Assembly: GCA_964561875.1 (NCBI GenBank)
Contig: CAZLQL010000005.1
Span: forward strand, 1 to 52,755
DNA: 52,755 nucleotides
Direction of reading: 5' to 3'
Origin: CAIOGI01 sp964561875
Lineage (GTDB): Bacteria > Patescibacteriota > Minisyncoccia > Phycocordibacterales > PALSA-1337
The position numbers were made by a program, and so were the translations under genes. Below the pieces are notes generated by a model. That model saw only the letters and a program-made list of their open reading frames with translations. It searched no databases and had not been told where the DNA came from. Of the stretch, positions 26,101 through 36,330 are shown piece after piece (position 1 is the stretch's first letter; every line of letters starts with the position of its first letter).

Positions 26101-29100
26101 TGGTATAGCTGCAAATCCACAATTAGCTCCTGTTGTAAGAGTAGGTCCAGCCTGCATTGTTCCTATAGTATTTCTTACTGGATCATATATAGATGATGTT
26201 GTTTGTGCAACCTGAACACTACTTGCACCATGAACAATAGTATATGTACCATCCGTGTTTAATATTGCAGATGCACCAAGACCTGCGTTTCCAGAAAGAC
26301 TTGGTCCAACTGTAAATGTATTTGATATTGGATCATAAATATTTGTTGTTGCAGTAAAGTTTCCTAGAACAACAAGAAATTTTCCATCAGGTCTTTTTAG
26401 AGCAAAACCTCCTATACCATTTGCTGCTGTAGGAATACTACTACCTGATTGTATAGTTGTGGTACCGGTGCTTGGATCGTAAAGCGATGCATTTGCAGCT
26501 GGAGTCGCGAGAGTTGCGATTATAACAAAAGTTTTATTTGGTCTTGCAATGACCATTGTACTTGTACCAGCACCTCCTTGAGGAAGGGCTGGTGAACTAC
26601 TTGCAAACGAACCTGGATAATATCCGGTAGTACCAGTCATTGATGATAGAGAACCCTTACCATTAGGTAGATATATTCTATCTGCCAATGTTTCTGCTCT
26701 TGTTAATATTGGTCCTGATGAATTATTTTGAGGAGCATCAATGTCTGCATTTGCAATATTGAAGTCAAATGAATTTCTTCTTAAGAAAGCAGAATTATCT
26801 ACAGCAACTTCAAATAGACTTGGTTGCATATAGTCAAGTGGAACTATTGTTGAACTATTTCCATAAAATACACCTCTTTCATCTATTACTCTCTTTGGCA
26901 TAGGTCTATTGAAGTTTACTGTTATACGTATACAATTATCTGTACTTGCAGGTCTTATAAGGTCGCCAGAGTTTAATATCTCTTTATCTGTAGCAGCATC
27001 TAGAGCAGTTGTACAATCAGAACCATATGTTGCTGTTCTAACAAAAAACTGAATACTTGATGAAGCATTTGGATTTCCAACCATTTGTCCTTGTATATCA
27101 GCAAGCCACTTTAAAGTTGAAGCTTGGTTTAACGCTGGATTGTATATATCTTCTGTTGTATATCTTGTAGCTATACCTGTCATAGGTAGCCCTGTATCAT
27201 ATGTATTTGTTGTTGCACTGTTTCCTACTAGAATTTGCCATGTTCCGTCAGGCTTCATAAATGACAATGCTCCAACATTTACAGCAGTCAATGAAGTATC
27301 GTGTAGTGTAAATGTATCTGAATTTGGATTGTAAATATATGACTCAGTTGAACCTCCACCAATAATTATTAAGAAAGTTCCATTTTGAAGTGGTATAGCG
27401 TGAGCACCATTTCCAAGTGCTGTCCCTGGTCCGGTATTTCTACATGTACTAAAAGCATTTAATACTGGATCATAAAGTACAGATACATTTGCTTTTGAAA
27501 GTATCAAATAGTCACCTTGTGGTCTTCGTATAGCGACTGATCCGGCACCGTTTATTTCACAATTTGTTGGTAATACTGGTCCAACTACAAATGATCCTCC
27601 TGCATTTACTCCATTTACTGAACCATTTGAAGAAATATATTGTTGCGTTGCCGCGGAAGCACCTCCTATTATAAATAATGCACCGTATCCAGTTGTTGAT
27701 GATGCCATAGGTATAACTAGGGATCCTTGACCTGTAGTACCTGTAGTCATACTTGGTCCAGCAGTAAAGGTATCTGCTACAGGATCATATATCTGTGTAG
27801 TAACAGCAGTACCTCCGTTTGAAAATATATATCTTCCGTCTGGTCTCTTAAATGCAACCGTACCAGTTGCCACAGCAGTTATACCAACACTCGCCGCAAC
27901 TGTAGCATGACCCTGCGGATCAATAAGACTTGTAGTTGTAAGACCATTACCATGAATCACTCTATATCTACCGCCAGGTCTAGGGAAAGCTATACCTCCT
28001 CCTCCGAGGTTACCATTTAGAACTTGTGGAGAATTTGAAAATGTATTTGTAACAGGATCATAAATATCCATTCCAGTTGTTCCACCTCCTCTTAAAATAA
28101 GAAATTTTCCATCTGCTCTTGCTATAGCCATAGCACCACTATTTATCCTTGCAGAAAGTGAAGCTCCATTTGTATCTATTGTACCGGTATAAGAATTTGG
28201 CACAGTACCGTCAGACATTTCGAGTGATCCATTTGAATTTACTAGACTTGATCCTACTGTTCCTTTTGCAAAATCTGCACTTGTTGTTTTTACCGTACTT
28301 GAACTATTGTCAAGACCTTTTATTGTAAGCCCTCCATTATTTGCGACGACAAATTTGTCTACACCGCCAGATTGAAGTGTAAGCAGTCCTCCAGTTCCTC
28401 TTTGATCAAATACTGCCAAAGCATTTGCTGAAGTAGATGAAGCAGCTATTGTGGCTATGGATGAAGTTGTACCAATTCCAACATTTCCTGCAAAATATGC
28501 ATTACCCGTTGTGGTTGCACCACCAGATATTGTTAATCCACTTGTCTGTGTACCATTACCTATTGTAGAAGAAGCTAAAGAATATATTCCAGAATTAAAG
28601 CCGATTAGAGTAGATGTAGCATTTGAATTTACACTTCCAAAATCCATAGTTGTAAATGGGAATTCTACACCACCTTCAGTTTCCCATGATGTTTTACATA
28701 TGTCTCCAGTTAGACATATAGTTGTTGCGGAAAGTGCAGTTGTAGATGCATATAAAAATGTTGAAGCTGTAGTTGATGTTGCTGTTATATATGCAACTGT
28801 TGGTGATGTTGATGCGGATAGAGCACCATTTCCACCGTTTGAATATATCCATCCCTGACCAAATGTCGTTGCTCCTGTACCACCATTTGAAACTGTTAAA
28901 GTGCTACCATTCCATGTTCCTGATGTTATAGTTCCAAGTGTTGTTATATTTGTTGATCCAGACCAAGTAGATAGTGCTGTATTTTCTACATTATTTAATG
29001 CTAATGAAGATTTTAGATTGACTGTCGAAGTACCTGCTAGAGTTGTTGGTCCTGAAGCATAAAGTAAATCTCCCTGTGTATATAGAGACATTCCTGTACC

Positions 29101-30971
29101 TCCTCTATTAACATCTAGTGTTCCTAATGTATCACTTAGTAACAACCCCAACGAAGAAGTAGCTAGTTGTGTCCAACCTGTACCAGTAGAGTTACCTACT
29201 AGTATTTGATTTGCTGTAACTGAACCTAGTCCTGTACCTCCTCTGTTTGATGCTAGAGTTCCAAGCCAAGCTGTAGCAAATGTATGTGTATCACCTGCTG
29301 AAGTGATAGTTAGACCTATGTTTGTATCAGATGAAGTTGCTAGAGTTTGAGTTGCACCTGTTTGGGTTTGGTTGGCGGCACCGAGGGAGGTGATACCTCC
29401 AACATTTTGTGTTAGACATGAACCATTAACTAGAAGACATCCACCATTTATGATTACACCATTTGCAAATGTAGATGTTGCCGAAGTTCCTGTAAGTGAT
29501 AGGTATGTTGCGGATATGCCACCTGCAAAACTAGATGTTGCATTTGTCTCACCTCTGATTGTTGTTGTAGCTGCACCACCTACTGCTACATATGTATTTG
29601 CAGAAAGAGCTGTTGATGAAGCGTTGATTAGTGATAGCAGAGCTGGAAGTGAAAGAGTTACCGAACCTGTACTTGCTGAAGNNNNNNNNNNNNNNNNNNN
29701 NNNNNNNNNNNNNNNNNNNNNNNNNNNNNNNNNNNNNNNNNNNNNNNNNNNNNNNNNNNNNNNNNNNNNNNNNNNNNNNNNCCTACTAGTATTTGATTTG
29801 CTGTAACTGAACCTAGTCCTGTACCTCCTCTGTTTGATGCTAGAGTTCCAAGCCAAGCTGTAGCAAATGTATGTGTATCACCTGCTGAAGTGATAGTTAG
29901 ACCTATGTTTGTATCAGATGAAGTTGCTAGAGTTTGAGTTGCACCTGTTTGGGTTTGGTTGGCGGCACCGAGGGAGGTGATGCCTGATCCTGAGGCACCA
30001 GCATCTACACCACAAAAGAATTTTCCAGTACTTGAGTTGTAAAGAATACTATTTGCTTCATCACTACAATCTGTAAGATTGTCTTGGAAAAAACCAGCAG
30101 AAACTCTGAGAGATGTAGTAGTAGAGAATCCGGAAACACTTAAACCATTTGCAGAAATACCACCCGCGAAACTAGATGTAGCATTTGCTTCACCCCTTAT
30201 AGTCGTAGTAGCAGTATTTCCAATTGAAAGTGAATCTAGTATAGAAACCAGAGTCGATGATGCTTGATTTAAACTTGTTAGACCAGAAACATTTACACTT
30301 CCATAAAAATTTGACTGACCAGATACAGCGATTGATGATGAAGCCATTATCCCGCCATTTGAATTTACAGAAACCAGATTTGTACCATTAGAATCTTTTA
30401 TATTAAATAGATCAGCGACCTGATTTAATATACCTCTTATAGTTAAACCTGTAGTATTTGTCGAAGTAGCCTCAATAGAAACAACTGTATTTGTAAAAGC
30501 GGTAGTAGTACCAAATGAAGAAGGTGTAGTAGAACCACTTACCGCACCGCTAACTTGTGCAAAAGGTGTAGATGATATTCTCTGTCTTGGTGAAAGAGTT
30601 TGAAAAGTAGAATTATCTGAAGAAACTTCAACTTGCAAATATACATCTTTTGAATTTCTAAAATTATAGTCTAGTAAATCAGGAAAACCACTTGATGTAT
30701 CTCCGATATTTGCATTAAAAACTCCATTTCTTACAGATAGTGCAACAGAAGATGGTGATGAACTAGGCCAAAGTTTATTACCACTTCCTACAGTTGAAGT
30801 ATCCCAAATAGAAAACTTGAAATAATAATTTGTACCGCTACCACCAAGAAGATTACCGGATGAATCGGCCAATCTACCTTGATATCCGACTATAAATGGT
30901 ACTCCTTGAGAAAAGGATATTGCAGGTACAAGTAGTATTAATAAAATTAAAAAAAGCTTTTTAAAATTCAT
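23134..30971 (-). CDS. Giant secreted surface protein with beta-propeller and fibre regions, spans the assembly gap
   Basis: At least about 2,570 residues are visible: about 396 before the 100-N gap and about 2,180 after. The gap length is nominal and breaks the frame, so the apparent ORFs crossing it are artefacts. Order: signal peptide (LFLILLILLVPAISFSQG); a conserved N-terminal domain (VGYQGRLADSSGNLLGGS); fibre-like repeats with TTIRGETNATSSFAGGISA and LASNRGGTGLGSVTANQILV motifs; two blocks of Kelch-like propeller repeats (RPDGKF..., IYDPVTNTFSNSP); a domain with ADLAENYTSTDELEPGDVVM resembling autoprocessing fibre domains; and a Ser/Thr/Asn-rich stalk. Probably an adhesin for host contact. 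It heads the surface locus. Confidence 0.85.
29195..29394. repeat. 200-bp repeat unit in the giant gene, copy downstream of the gap
   Basis: As far as I can compare, it is identical to 29782-29981. It encodes the LGAANQTQTGATQTLATSSD...ANQILV segment. The two copies flank the N gap. Confidence 0.9.
29682..29781. other. Assembly gap of 100 N
   Basis: Exactly 100 undetermined bases inside the giant gene, between long direct repeats, so the true length and number of repeats are unknown. Confidence 1.
29782..29981. repeat. 200-bp repeat unit in the giant gene, copy upstream of the gap
   Basis: Direct copy of 29195-29394. It starts at the very edge of the gap, so the repeat may extend into it. 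Confidence 0.9.
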
Positions 30972-31048
30972 CTAAAATTTTTGTAAATAAAACAAAAATA
31001 TGGCTTAAAACATGAACAGATTTGATGGATAGCTGAAATTCAGAAATT

Positions 31049-31076
31049 ATTTGGTATTTACTACCAAATTATAACA
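31049..31076 (-). promoter_or_regulatory. Extended -10 promoter with a dyad at the start site, for the giant gene
   Basis: On the minus strand TGTTATAAT (31076-31068) is an extended -10 box. Immediately after it lies ATTTGGTA/TACCAAAT (31049-31069, loop of five), a perfect dyad covering the predicted start. It may be an operator or a 5' hairpin. About 100 bases of leader follow before the ATG. Confidence 0.5.
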
Positions 31077-31155
31077 TTTATATAACTAAAAATATCCTGT
31101 GTTTTCCACACATTTTGACTAAAAATCACTAAAAAAATGATATTTTATAACTAGG

Positions 31156-32484
31156 CTATTTTGACAGTAGATTGTCAATTCTATTTATGTCTCTTGGGAA
31201 TAGAGTCGCCTCTTTTACAGACTGTAAACCGAGCAGTTTTGCCGTAAGTCTCTCTATACCGAAACCGAAACCTCCATGTGGTGGAATTCCGTACTTGAAT
31301 GCCTGAAGATAAAAACGGAATTTCTCTGGATCAAGTCCCTTATTCTTCATTGATTCGACTAGAGTGTCATAATCATGAATTCTTTGTGCCAAAGTAGTGA
31401 TTTCTACCCCTCTAAATAGCAAATCCCCTCCTTTTGCATAACCTTTATCATTTTCATCTTCCATAGTGTAAAAAGGACGCTTTGAAATCGGGAAATGAGT
31501 AACAAAGATAAAGTCTGAATCCCATTTTTTCTTTGCATATTCACAAAGCCATCTCTCATGTTGAGGTTCTAGATCAGGTTCTTTTGTACAATCTTCGCCA
31601 AATTCTGCTTTTATGATTTCTTGTGCTTGTCTAAGCTTAAAACTTGGTATATTTTCTGGAACATTTGGTATTTCAGATTTAAAGAGTTCAAATTCTGCAC
31701 TACATTCAGCTTTGAGTACTTTCATAACATGAGACAATATCTTTGTCTCCATTTTCATTACATCTGTATGGTCTTTTATGAAAGCCATTTCAATATCAAA
31801 ACTTGTATATTCATTTAAATGTCTTGTTGTAGCGTGTTTTTCTGCTCTATACACATTTCCTATTGCAAAAACTCTTTCAAAAACTCCGGCCATTATCTGT
31901 TTGTATAGTTGTGGACTCTGTGCAAGATGCGCTGTATGTCCGAAATACTCAATATTAAATGAATTTGCTCCACCTTCTGCATCTTCACCTATCAGTTTTG
32001 GAGCTTGGAATTCTGTAAAGTTCTCTGTAGCCAAAAATTCTCTAATTGCTTTTAGAATTGTCGCTTGAACCTTAAAAACTGCTTTGGCTTTTGTAGATCT
32101 CAAAGTCAAAGGCATATAGTCTAGATAGGTATCGATATTTATTTCTGAATCCTTTTCAATTGGAAGCTCTTTTGCTTTATTTAGAATTTTTATTTCCTTT
32201 ACTTCTATTTCTATATCACCGTTTAATTTCTCTTTTTGAATATTCTTTGGAGGTCTTTCATTTACTTTTCCGACTATTTCAACTATCCATTCAGAACGAA
32301 TTTCTTTTGCAATTTCTAGTGCATCTTTATAGCTTGGAAGAACTACACCTTGGACTATTCCAGTCATATCAAGAAAGTCAAAAAAGACCATTTTACCTTG
32401 ATCCCTTCTTACTTCTATATGAGCATCGATAAGTACATCTTGACCCTTTTTTAGATTTAAATCCTTGATATATGTTCTTTCCAT
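31156..32484 (-). CDS. aspS: Aspartyl-tRNA synthetase, archaeal type
   Basis: Class II synthetase charging tRNA-Asp, 442 residues. The N-terminal OB-fold (residues 1-105, VFFDFLDMTGIVQGVVL) and catalytic core follow the archaeal/eukaryotic AspRS pattern without the bacterial GAD insertion. Visible are LAQSPQLYKQ, motif 2 FAIGNVYRAEKHATTRHLNE and motif 3 GFGFGIERLTAKLLGL. Archaeal-type bacterial AspRS enzymes are often non-discriminating and make Asp-tRNA-Asn for GatCAB; that is inference here. It is typical of CPR genomes. Confidence 0.93.
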   Translation of the reverse strand: MERTYIKDLNLKKGQDVLIDAHIEVRRDQGKMVFFDFLDMTGIVQGVVLPSYKDALEIAKEIRSEWIVEIVGKVNERPPKNIQKEKLNGDIEIEVKEIKILNKAKELPIEKDSEINIDTYLDYMPLTLRSTKAKAVFKVQATILKAIREFLATENFTEFQAPKLIGEDAEGGANSFNIEYFGHTAHLAQSPQLYKQIMAGVFERVFAIGNVYRAEKHATTRHLNEYTSFDIEMAFIKDHTDVMKMETKILSHVMKVLKAECSAEFELFKSEIPNVPENIPSFKLRQAQEIIKAEFGEDCTKEPDLEPQHERWLCEYAKKKWDSDFIFVTHFPISKRPFYTMEDENDKGYAKGGDLLFRGVEITTLAQRIHDYDTLVESMKNKGLDPEKFRFYLQAFKYGIPPHGGFGFGIERLTAKLLGLQSVKEATLFPRDINRIDNLLSK

Positions 32485-32519
32485 GAAATTTTATTATTTA
32501 ATACTCTATATCTTAGTCT

Positions 32520-33737
32520 TTATTGAATATTACCAGTATCTTGCTGAATGTATTTCTTATTTAGACTAAATGTCACATAACCTACACCTATGACTAAAAA
32601 TCCTATCACAATAAGTGAAAGTGGCCAACCTATAGAATTTACAAAGTATCTTGATGTTAATTTTACAATTTCTGCAATAAGAAAACCTGAGGTGACCAAT
32701 AGCATAGTTGTACTTCTAAAGAATATACTTGCATAGAACATGATAAACAATAAGCCTATGTACAAAATATCAAAAGACTCACCAAAGCTATATGATGTCC
32801 AAAGTACTGCCATACTTCCTGCAAAATAGAGTATATTTTTAATTGTTTTCTTTTCTCTTGCATCATTTCTATCAATTGCTTCCTCATCTCTACTATATGA
32901 AGTAAAAATATAAGACAAACCTAGGATAATAATTGCCCATTTATATGGAAGTGAATCAGTACTGTATGTATTAAATATCTTTGTAATAACCACCATGTAT
33001 ACCCAAGTAAAATAAATTATATTTATAAAGAAAACTACATTTCTTTTTTGAGTAAAGAAATAAGCAAATAGGTATAGTATGGACCAAGATAAAGATATGA
33101 TCAGATTTACATTCCAATCTATCGTAATATGCATTTCATATGCATAAACATAGGAACCTAGAGGTGCAAGTATAGTAGATATTACGAACATAGCTTGAGA
33201 AAGAGTCTTGTTCTGTTCACTTCTAAATACTAGACCGAGTATATATACGAGTATAGCTAAACCGAGAGTCAACATTATCCTTACTGGACTTACAATAATA
33301 TTCCAATTGCTAAATAGAGTATAAACAGCTCCGAATAAAGAAAATACAGATACTGCAAACATTACGTTTGAAAGTGATCTTATTTCTTTATTCTTAAGTA
33401 AAAATCCAGAAACATATGTAATAAAAGAAATACCCAAAGTTAATAGCAACTTTGTGGCAAAACCGATACTATTCCAATTTTGAACAACAAATATTCCAAC
33501 TCCTACAATAGCTATTATCGAACCTATTGTATATAGAATATTTGTTAAATTTAGCGACATTCCCCTTTCATGATTTATTTCTTTTACAGGAATATCATTA
33601 TTTATACTTTTTGGTACATAGTTTGCTCCAGAATAACTAGAAGAGATACTATTTATTTCATTTATAACCTGCTCTTTTGTAACTGTGCCGTCATTTATTT
33701 TTCCTTTTATAAAGGAAAGTACTTGATTGTTATCCAT
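32520..33737 (-). CDS. Multi-pass membrane protein (DUF2157-like)
   Basis: 405 residues. The N-terminal soluble part of about 65 residues contains a short helical segment (KGKINDGTVTKEQVINEI) like those preceding DUF2157-type membrane domains. About ten hydrophobic helices follow, starting ILYTIGSIIAIVGVGIFVVQNW and ending LSLIVIGFLVIGVGYVTF. No catalytic motif is visible. It lies eight bases downstream of the 181-residue membrane-anchored gene, probably co-transcribed. Function unknown. Confidence 0.7.
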   Translation of the reverse strand: MDNNQVLSFIKGKINDGTVTKEQVINEINSISSSYSGANYVPKSINNDIPVKEINHERGMSLNLTNILYTIGSIIAIVGVGIFVVQNWNSIGFATKLLLTLGISFITYVSGFLLKNKEIRSLSNVMFAVSVFSLFGAVYTLFSNWNIIVSPVRIMLTLGLAILVYILGLVFRSEQNKTLSQAMFVISTILAPLGSYVYAYEMHITIDWNVNLIISLSWSILYLFAYFFTQKRNVVFFINIIYFTWVYMVVITKIFNTYSTDSLPYKWAIIILGLSYIFTSYSRDEEAIDRNDAREKKTIKNILYFAGSMAVLWTSYSFGESFDILYIGLLFIMFYASIFFRSTTMLLVTSGFLIAEIVKLTSRYFVNSIGWPLSLIVIGFLVIGVGYVTFSLNKKYIQQDTGNIQ

Positions 33738-33744
33738 ATATTTA

Positions 33745-34290
33745 TTATTTTATCCAACCAATAATCCTAAAGTTTCCACCATAATAGTCATATGGATTAA
33801 CTATATTGTTAAGCTTTTTTTGTGAATAACCCTTTGTTATATAGTAACCATTATTTCTTCTATTACTACCACCTAGCAAAATCTCATCAAACAAACTTGT
33901 ATTACCGTATACATACTCCACAGTATAACCATCGGGTGAAGATGGACCGACAACTAATTCATATTTTTGTGCTTCAGGAAGTGATAACTCTTTTGATGTG
34001 TCATTTTTAACATCGTAAATATACATTGTAGGATAATCCTTCAAAGTTTTATTTTTATAATAAGGGTCTTCTTTTGGTATATCTATTGATTTTGATACAA
34101 TCTTTCCATTTGATAGTTCATAAGTATTTTTGTACTGATAATAGTAAGATTGGTTTCCATCGAGCGTATAAACAAAACTATATTGTGGATTTACTCTACT
34201 AACTGGTGATGACACTATAAAAAATATAGCAATAATAAATATAACTGGTAAAGCAATACCTATTATTATGGGTAAGTTTTTGTTATTCAT
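33745..34290 (-). CDS. Membrane-anchored extracytoplasmic protein, unknown
   Basis: A 181-residue protein with one N-terminal helix (LPIIIGIALPVIFIIAIFFIV, about 5-25) and a Tyr-rich extracytoplasmic domain (YTLDGNQSYYYQYKNTYEL...). No cysteine follows the helix as a lipobox, so it is a type II anchor rather than a lipoprotein. It is transcribed from an extended -10 box nine bases upstream. No family recognised. Confidence 0.65.
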   Translation of the reverse strand: MNNKNLPIIIGIALPVIFIIAIFFIVSSPVSRVNPQYSFVYTLDGNQSYYYQYKNTYELSNGKIVSKSIDIPKEDPYYKNKTLKDYPTMYIYDVKNDTSKELSLPEAQKYELVVGPSSPDGYTVEYVYGNTSLFDEILLGGSNRRNNGYYITKGYSQKKLNNIVNPYDYYGGNFRIIGWIK

Positions 34291-34299
34291 GATTGTAGT

Positions 34300-34308
34300 A
34301 TTATAACA
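34300..34308 (-). promoter_or_regulatory. Extended -10 box, near-leaderless
   Basis: TGTTATAAT on the minus strand, nine bases before the ATG of the 181-residue protein. Confidence 0.5.
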
Positions 34309-34358
34309 TTATTGTGAGATTTTTATAAATTTCTAATTTTATTTTATGATCAAAAGAC

Positions 34359-34387
34359 TTGTCTGTAACTCATTTTAAATGTATTAT
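34359..34387 (+). promoter_or_regulatory. Promoter of tRNA-Gln
   Basis: TTGTCT (34359-34364), 17-base spacer, TATTAT (34382-34387), eleven bases before the mature 5' end. Confidence 0.6.
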
Positions 34388-34397
34388 AAAAATCTAT

Positions 34398-34468
34398 TGG
34401 GGGATCGTCTAATGGTAGGACATTTGCCTTTGGCGCAAAGTATTGGGGTTCGAGTCCCTATCCCCCAG
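34398..34468 (+). tRNA. tRNA-Gln (UUG)
   Basis: A full cloverleaf can be drawn. The acceptor TGGGGGA pairs with TCCCCCA, the D arm is GTCT/GGAC, and the anticodon stem TTTGC/GCAAA has loop CTTTGGC giving anticodon TTG. The T arm is TGGGG-TTCGAGT-CCCTA. The discriminator is G, as expected for Gln, and CCA is not encoded. Its 3' end is repeated downstream. Confidence 0.95.
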
Positions 34469-34490
34469 CAAAATAAAAAAATGGGCATAC

Positions 34491-34531
34491 CGAAGAAATT
34501 ATCCGTGACCGAGTCCCTATCCCCCAGCAAA
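34491..34531. repeat. 41-bp direct repeat carrying the tRNA-Gln 3' end (copy 1, att-like)
   Basis: The last half of the repeat equals the tRNA T-arm/acceptor 3' segment (CGAGTCCCTATCCCCCAGCA). The whole 41 bases recur exactly at 35751-35791. The first 19 bases are not part of the tRNA. Confidence 0.9.
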
Positions 34532-34546
34532 GTAAAAAATTGAGCT

Positions 34547-35662
34547 ATGAATGATAATTATCAGTATACACTTTTAGAAAAAATCTCTGACCTATATAAA
34601 CAAGATAAGGGCACGTTTGATGATGTATATATTTTGGCATGCCAACACATTCTTGAACCACAAGCCAATATGTTTGAATTAATCTCAAATTTTAGTATTC
34701 CAAAGGAGAATATTTTTATTTTTGGTAAAATATATTCAACAAGTAACGAAGTATTAGGAGAATTATTACAAAAAAATTTTAAAGTATCTAAACCAATTTT
34801 TAATTCATCAGAATCATTTGATTTTGAACATCAAGAAAATTGTAAAAATGAATTTAATAAATTTTTATCTTCAGTTAAAAATCCTTTGAAAATTATCATT
34901 CTGGATGATGGAGGAGAACTCTTAAAAGTAGTTAATGATAGATTCGAATTATTACCTTCTGGAACAAAGATTATTGGAGTTGAGCAAACTTCATCTGGTT
35001 TTAGAAAATTAGAAAACATTGAACTTCGATTTCCAGTATTTAATGTTGCACGCTCAACCATAAAGCTAGTTAAAGAGAGTCCACTTATTGCTGATTTAGG
35101 TTGTAGAAGAATCACAGATGTGATTGATCAATATTCTATTTTTGAACCTAGGATCCTTGTAGTAGGGCTTGGACCTATGGGAAGTAATACACTTTCAATA
35201 CTTAATAATAAAGGGTATTTTAATTTAGGATACGATATTGCTCACCATGATAAATCAGAATTAATAGACTTAATAAGAAAACATAAGATAAATATAATCG
35301 TAGGAGTTACAGGAACAAATATATTAAGTGAGAATCAAATTAAAGAAATTGAGGACATTTTAGACTATAAACTATATCTTATAAGTATGTCATCGGCAGA
35401 TCGTGAATTTCCGACAACTTATATTAGACAAAATGGAATTGTTCCAAAAGAAATTCATGGGGATGTCATATGGAATAATCTTATTCTTATAAATAATGGA
35501 TTTCCAATCACATTTAAAGGTAATAGGTATGAGTCCACACCAAAAGAGATTGAAAGAACAATATGTTTATTATATGGATCAACTCTGGAAGCAATATCCG
35601 GGGCCACAGAACTCAGAAATGGTTTTGTGGATGTACCTGCGAGAGTAACTGACATTCTATAG
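34547..35662 (+). CDS. S-adenosylhomocysteine hydrolase-like protein (copy 1)
   Basis: A 371-residue protein related in layout to S-adenosylhomocysteine hydrolase: ILDDGGELL (118-126), GVEQTSSGFRKLE (144-156), FPVFNVARSTIK, then a Rossmann dinucleotide site VVGLGPMGSN (205-214). The family's TKSKFDN catalytic segment is altered (IKLVKES), so normal SAH hydrolysis is doubtful. It is paralogous to the protein encoded at 37414-38538. It is the only gene between the two perfect 41-bp att-like repeats, so it forms a cassette. No ribosome site is obvious. Confidence 0.7.
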   Translation: MNDNYQYTLLEKISDLYKQDKGTFDDVYILACQHILEPQANMFELISNFSIPKENIFIFGKIYSTSNEVLGELLQKNFKVSKPIFNSSESFDFEHQENCKNEFNKFLSSVKNPLKIIILDDGGELLKVVNDRFELLPSGTKIIGVEQTSSGFRKLENIELRFPVFNVARSTIKLVKESPLIADLGCRRITDVIDQYSIFEPRILVVGLGPMGSNTLSILNNKGYFNLGYDIAHHDKSELIDLIRKHKINIIVGVTGTNILSENQIKEIEDILDYKLYLISMSSADREFPTTYIRQNGIVPKEIHGDVIWNNLILINNGFPITFKGNRYESTPKEIERTICLLYGSTLEAISGATELRNGFVDVPARVTDIL

Positions 35663-35750
35663 TTTATAATGAAATTGACACTCAATGATGTTTTAATTTA
35701 AAGATATTTTGATTAGTGATAAGACATTAAAATAAATCCTTAATCATCGG

Positions 35751-35791
35751 CGAAGAAATTATCCGTGACCGAGTCCCTATCCCCCAGCAAA
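35751..35791. repeat. 41-bp direct repeat carrying the tRNA-Gln 3' end (copy 2, att-like)
   Basis: Exact copy of 34491-34531. It marks the right edge of the first cassette and the left edge of the next module. Between this repeat and 35891 I see no gene. Confidence 0.9.
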
Positions 35792-35891
35792 ATAGAATAA
35801 TGCTCATGGAGCGTTCAAGTAATAGATTTATACAGGTGTAAAGAGTTATGAGATTACACTTTTGAATTTTCTTTAATTAAGGAGTACAATT

Positions 35892-35939
35892 ATGAAACTA
35901 ATAGTTAATAAAAATTTTTATGAACCCCACTGCTTCTAA
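35892..35939 (+). CDS. Possible 15-codon leader ORF before the membrane gene pair
   Basis: AAGGAG (35879-35884) is ideally placed for ATG at 35892, giving MKLIVNKNFYEPHCF and a stop. Its last 20 bases overlap the start of the 136-residue membrane protein, which has no ribosome site of its own. Reinitiation from this leader may drive it. Confidence 0.4.
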   Translation: MKLIVNKNFYEPHCF

Positions 35940-36330
35940 GCCTCAAAAAAGTTTATTTTGGTTGTGGACTACTTTATGGCTAACTGCATTTATTGATAGT
36001 GGTCTTATATTTTCTGTCTTCATTTATGTCTTGGAGTATTTACCCGAGAGCGCACCACTTGCAGTCCAAACTTTTCTATCTCTACTTATACTCCTTATTT
36101 CTCTTTGGCTTGGTGCTTATTTTGCTGTTAAGTATGTATTAAAGAGATCAATTGTAGTAAAGTCTAGTGCAAATAAATTAGCAGGTTTAGCTATAGTTAT
36201 TCCAGTAATATTTTGGTTTATAAAATTCTGGCTAGGAGATCTTAATCTTGTTGGGGTGATTATGGCAATCATCACGGTTGCAATCATTTACTATTCGATT
36301 AAAAAGATAATAACAACACAAGGAGATTAA
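35920..36330 (+). CDS. Four-helix membrane protein, unknown
   Basis: A 136-residue protein with hydrophobic segments at about 14-40 (LWTTLWLTAFIDSGLIFSVF), 47-70, 87-103 (LAGLAIVIPVIFWFIKFWL) and 108-128 (LVGVIMAIITVAIIYYSI). Its stop overlaps the next gene's start (TAATG), so the two are coupled. It lies inside the module bounded by tRNA-end repeats. No family recognised. Confidence 0.65.
   Translation: MNPTASKPQKSLFWLWTTLWLTAFIDSGLIFSVFIYVLEYLPESAPLAVQTFLSLLILLISLWLGAYFAVKYVLKRSIVVKSSANKLAGLAIVIPVIFWFIKFWLGDLNLVGVIMAIITVAIIYYSIKKIITTQGD

Noticed and set aside
23381..28858. Plus-strand open frames inside the giant surface gene
   Set aside because: Their translations are antisense shadows of Ser/Thr/Gly-rich repeats, without ribosome sites or promoters.
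23134..29681. Repeat array possibly being CRISPR
   Set aside because: The repeats are long, in frame, encode protein repeats and have no regular short spacers. No cas genes are present in the window.
29658..29856. Open frames reading across the 100-N gap
   Set aside because: The gap length is nominal and not a multiple of three, so any frame through it is artificial. The parts on each side belong to one giant gene.
34491..35791. Additional tRNA-Gln genes
   Set aside because: Only the T-arm/acceptor 3' portion is present in the repeats. There is no D arm or anticodon arm, so they are attachment-site-like fragments.
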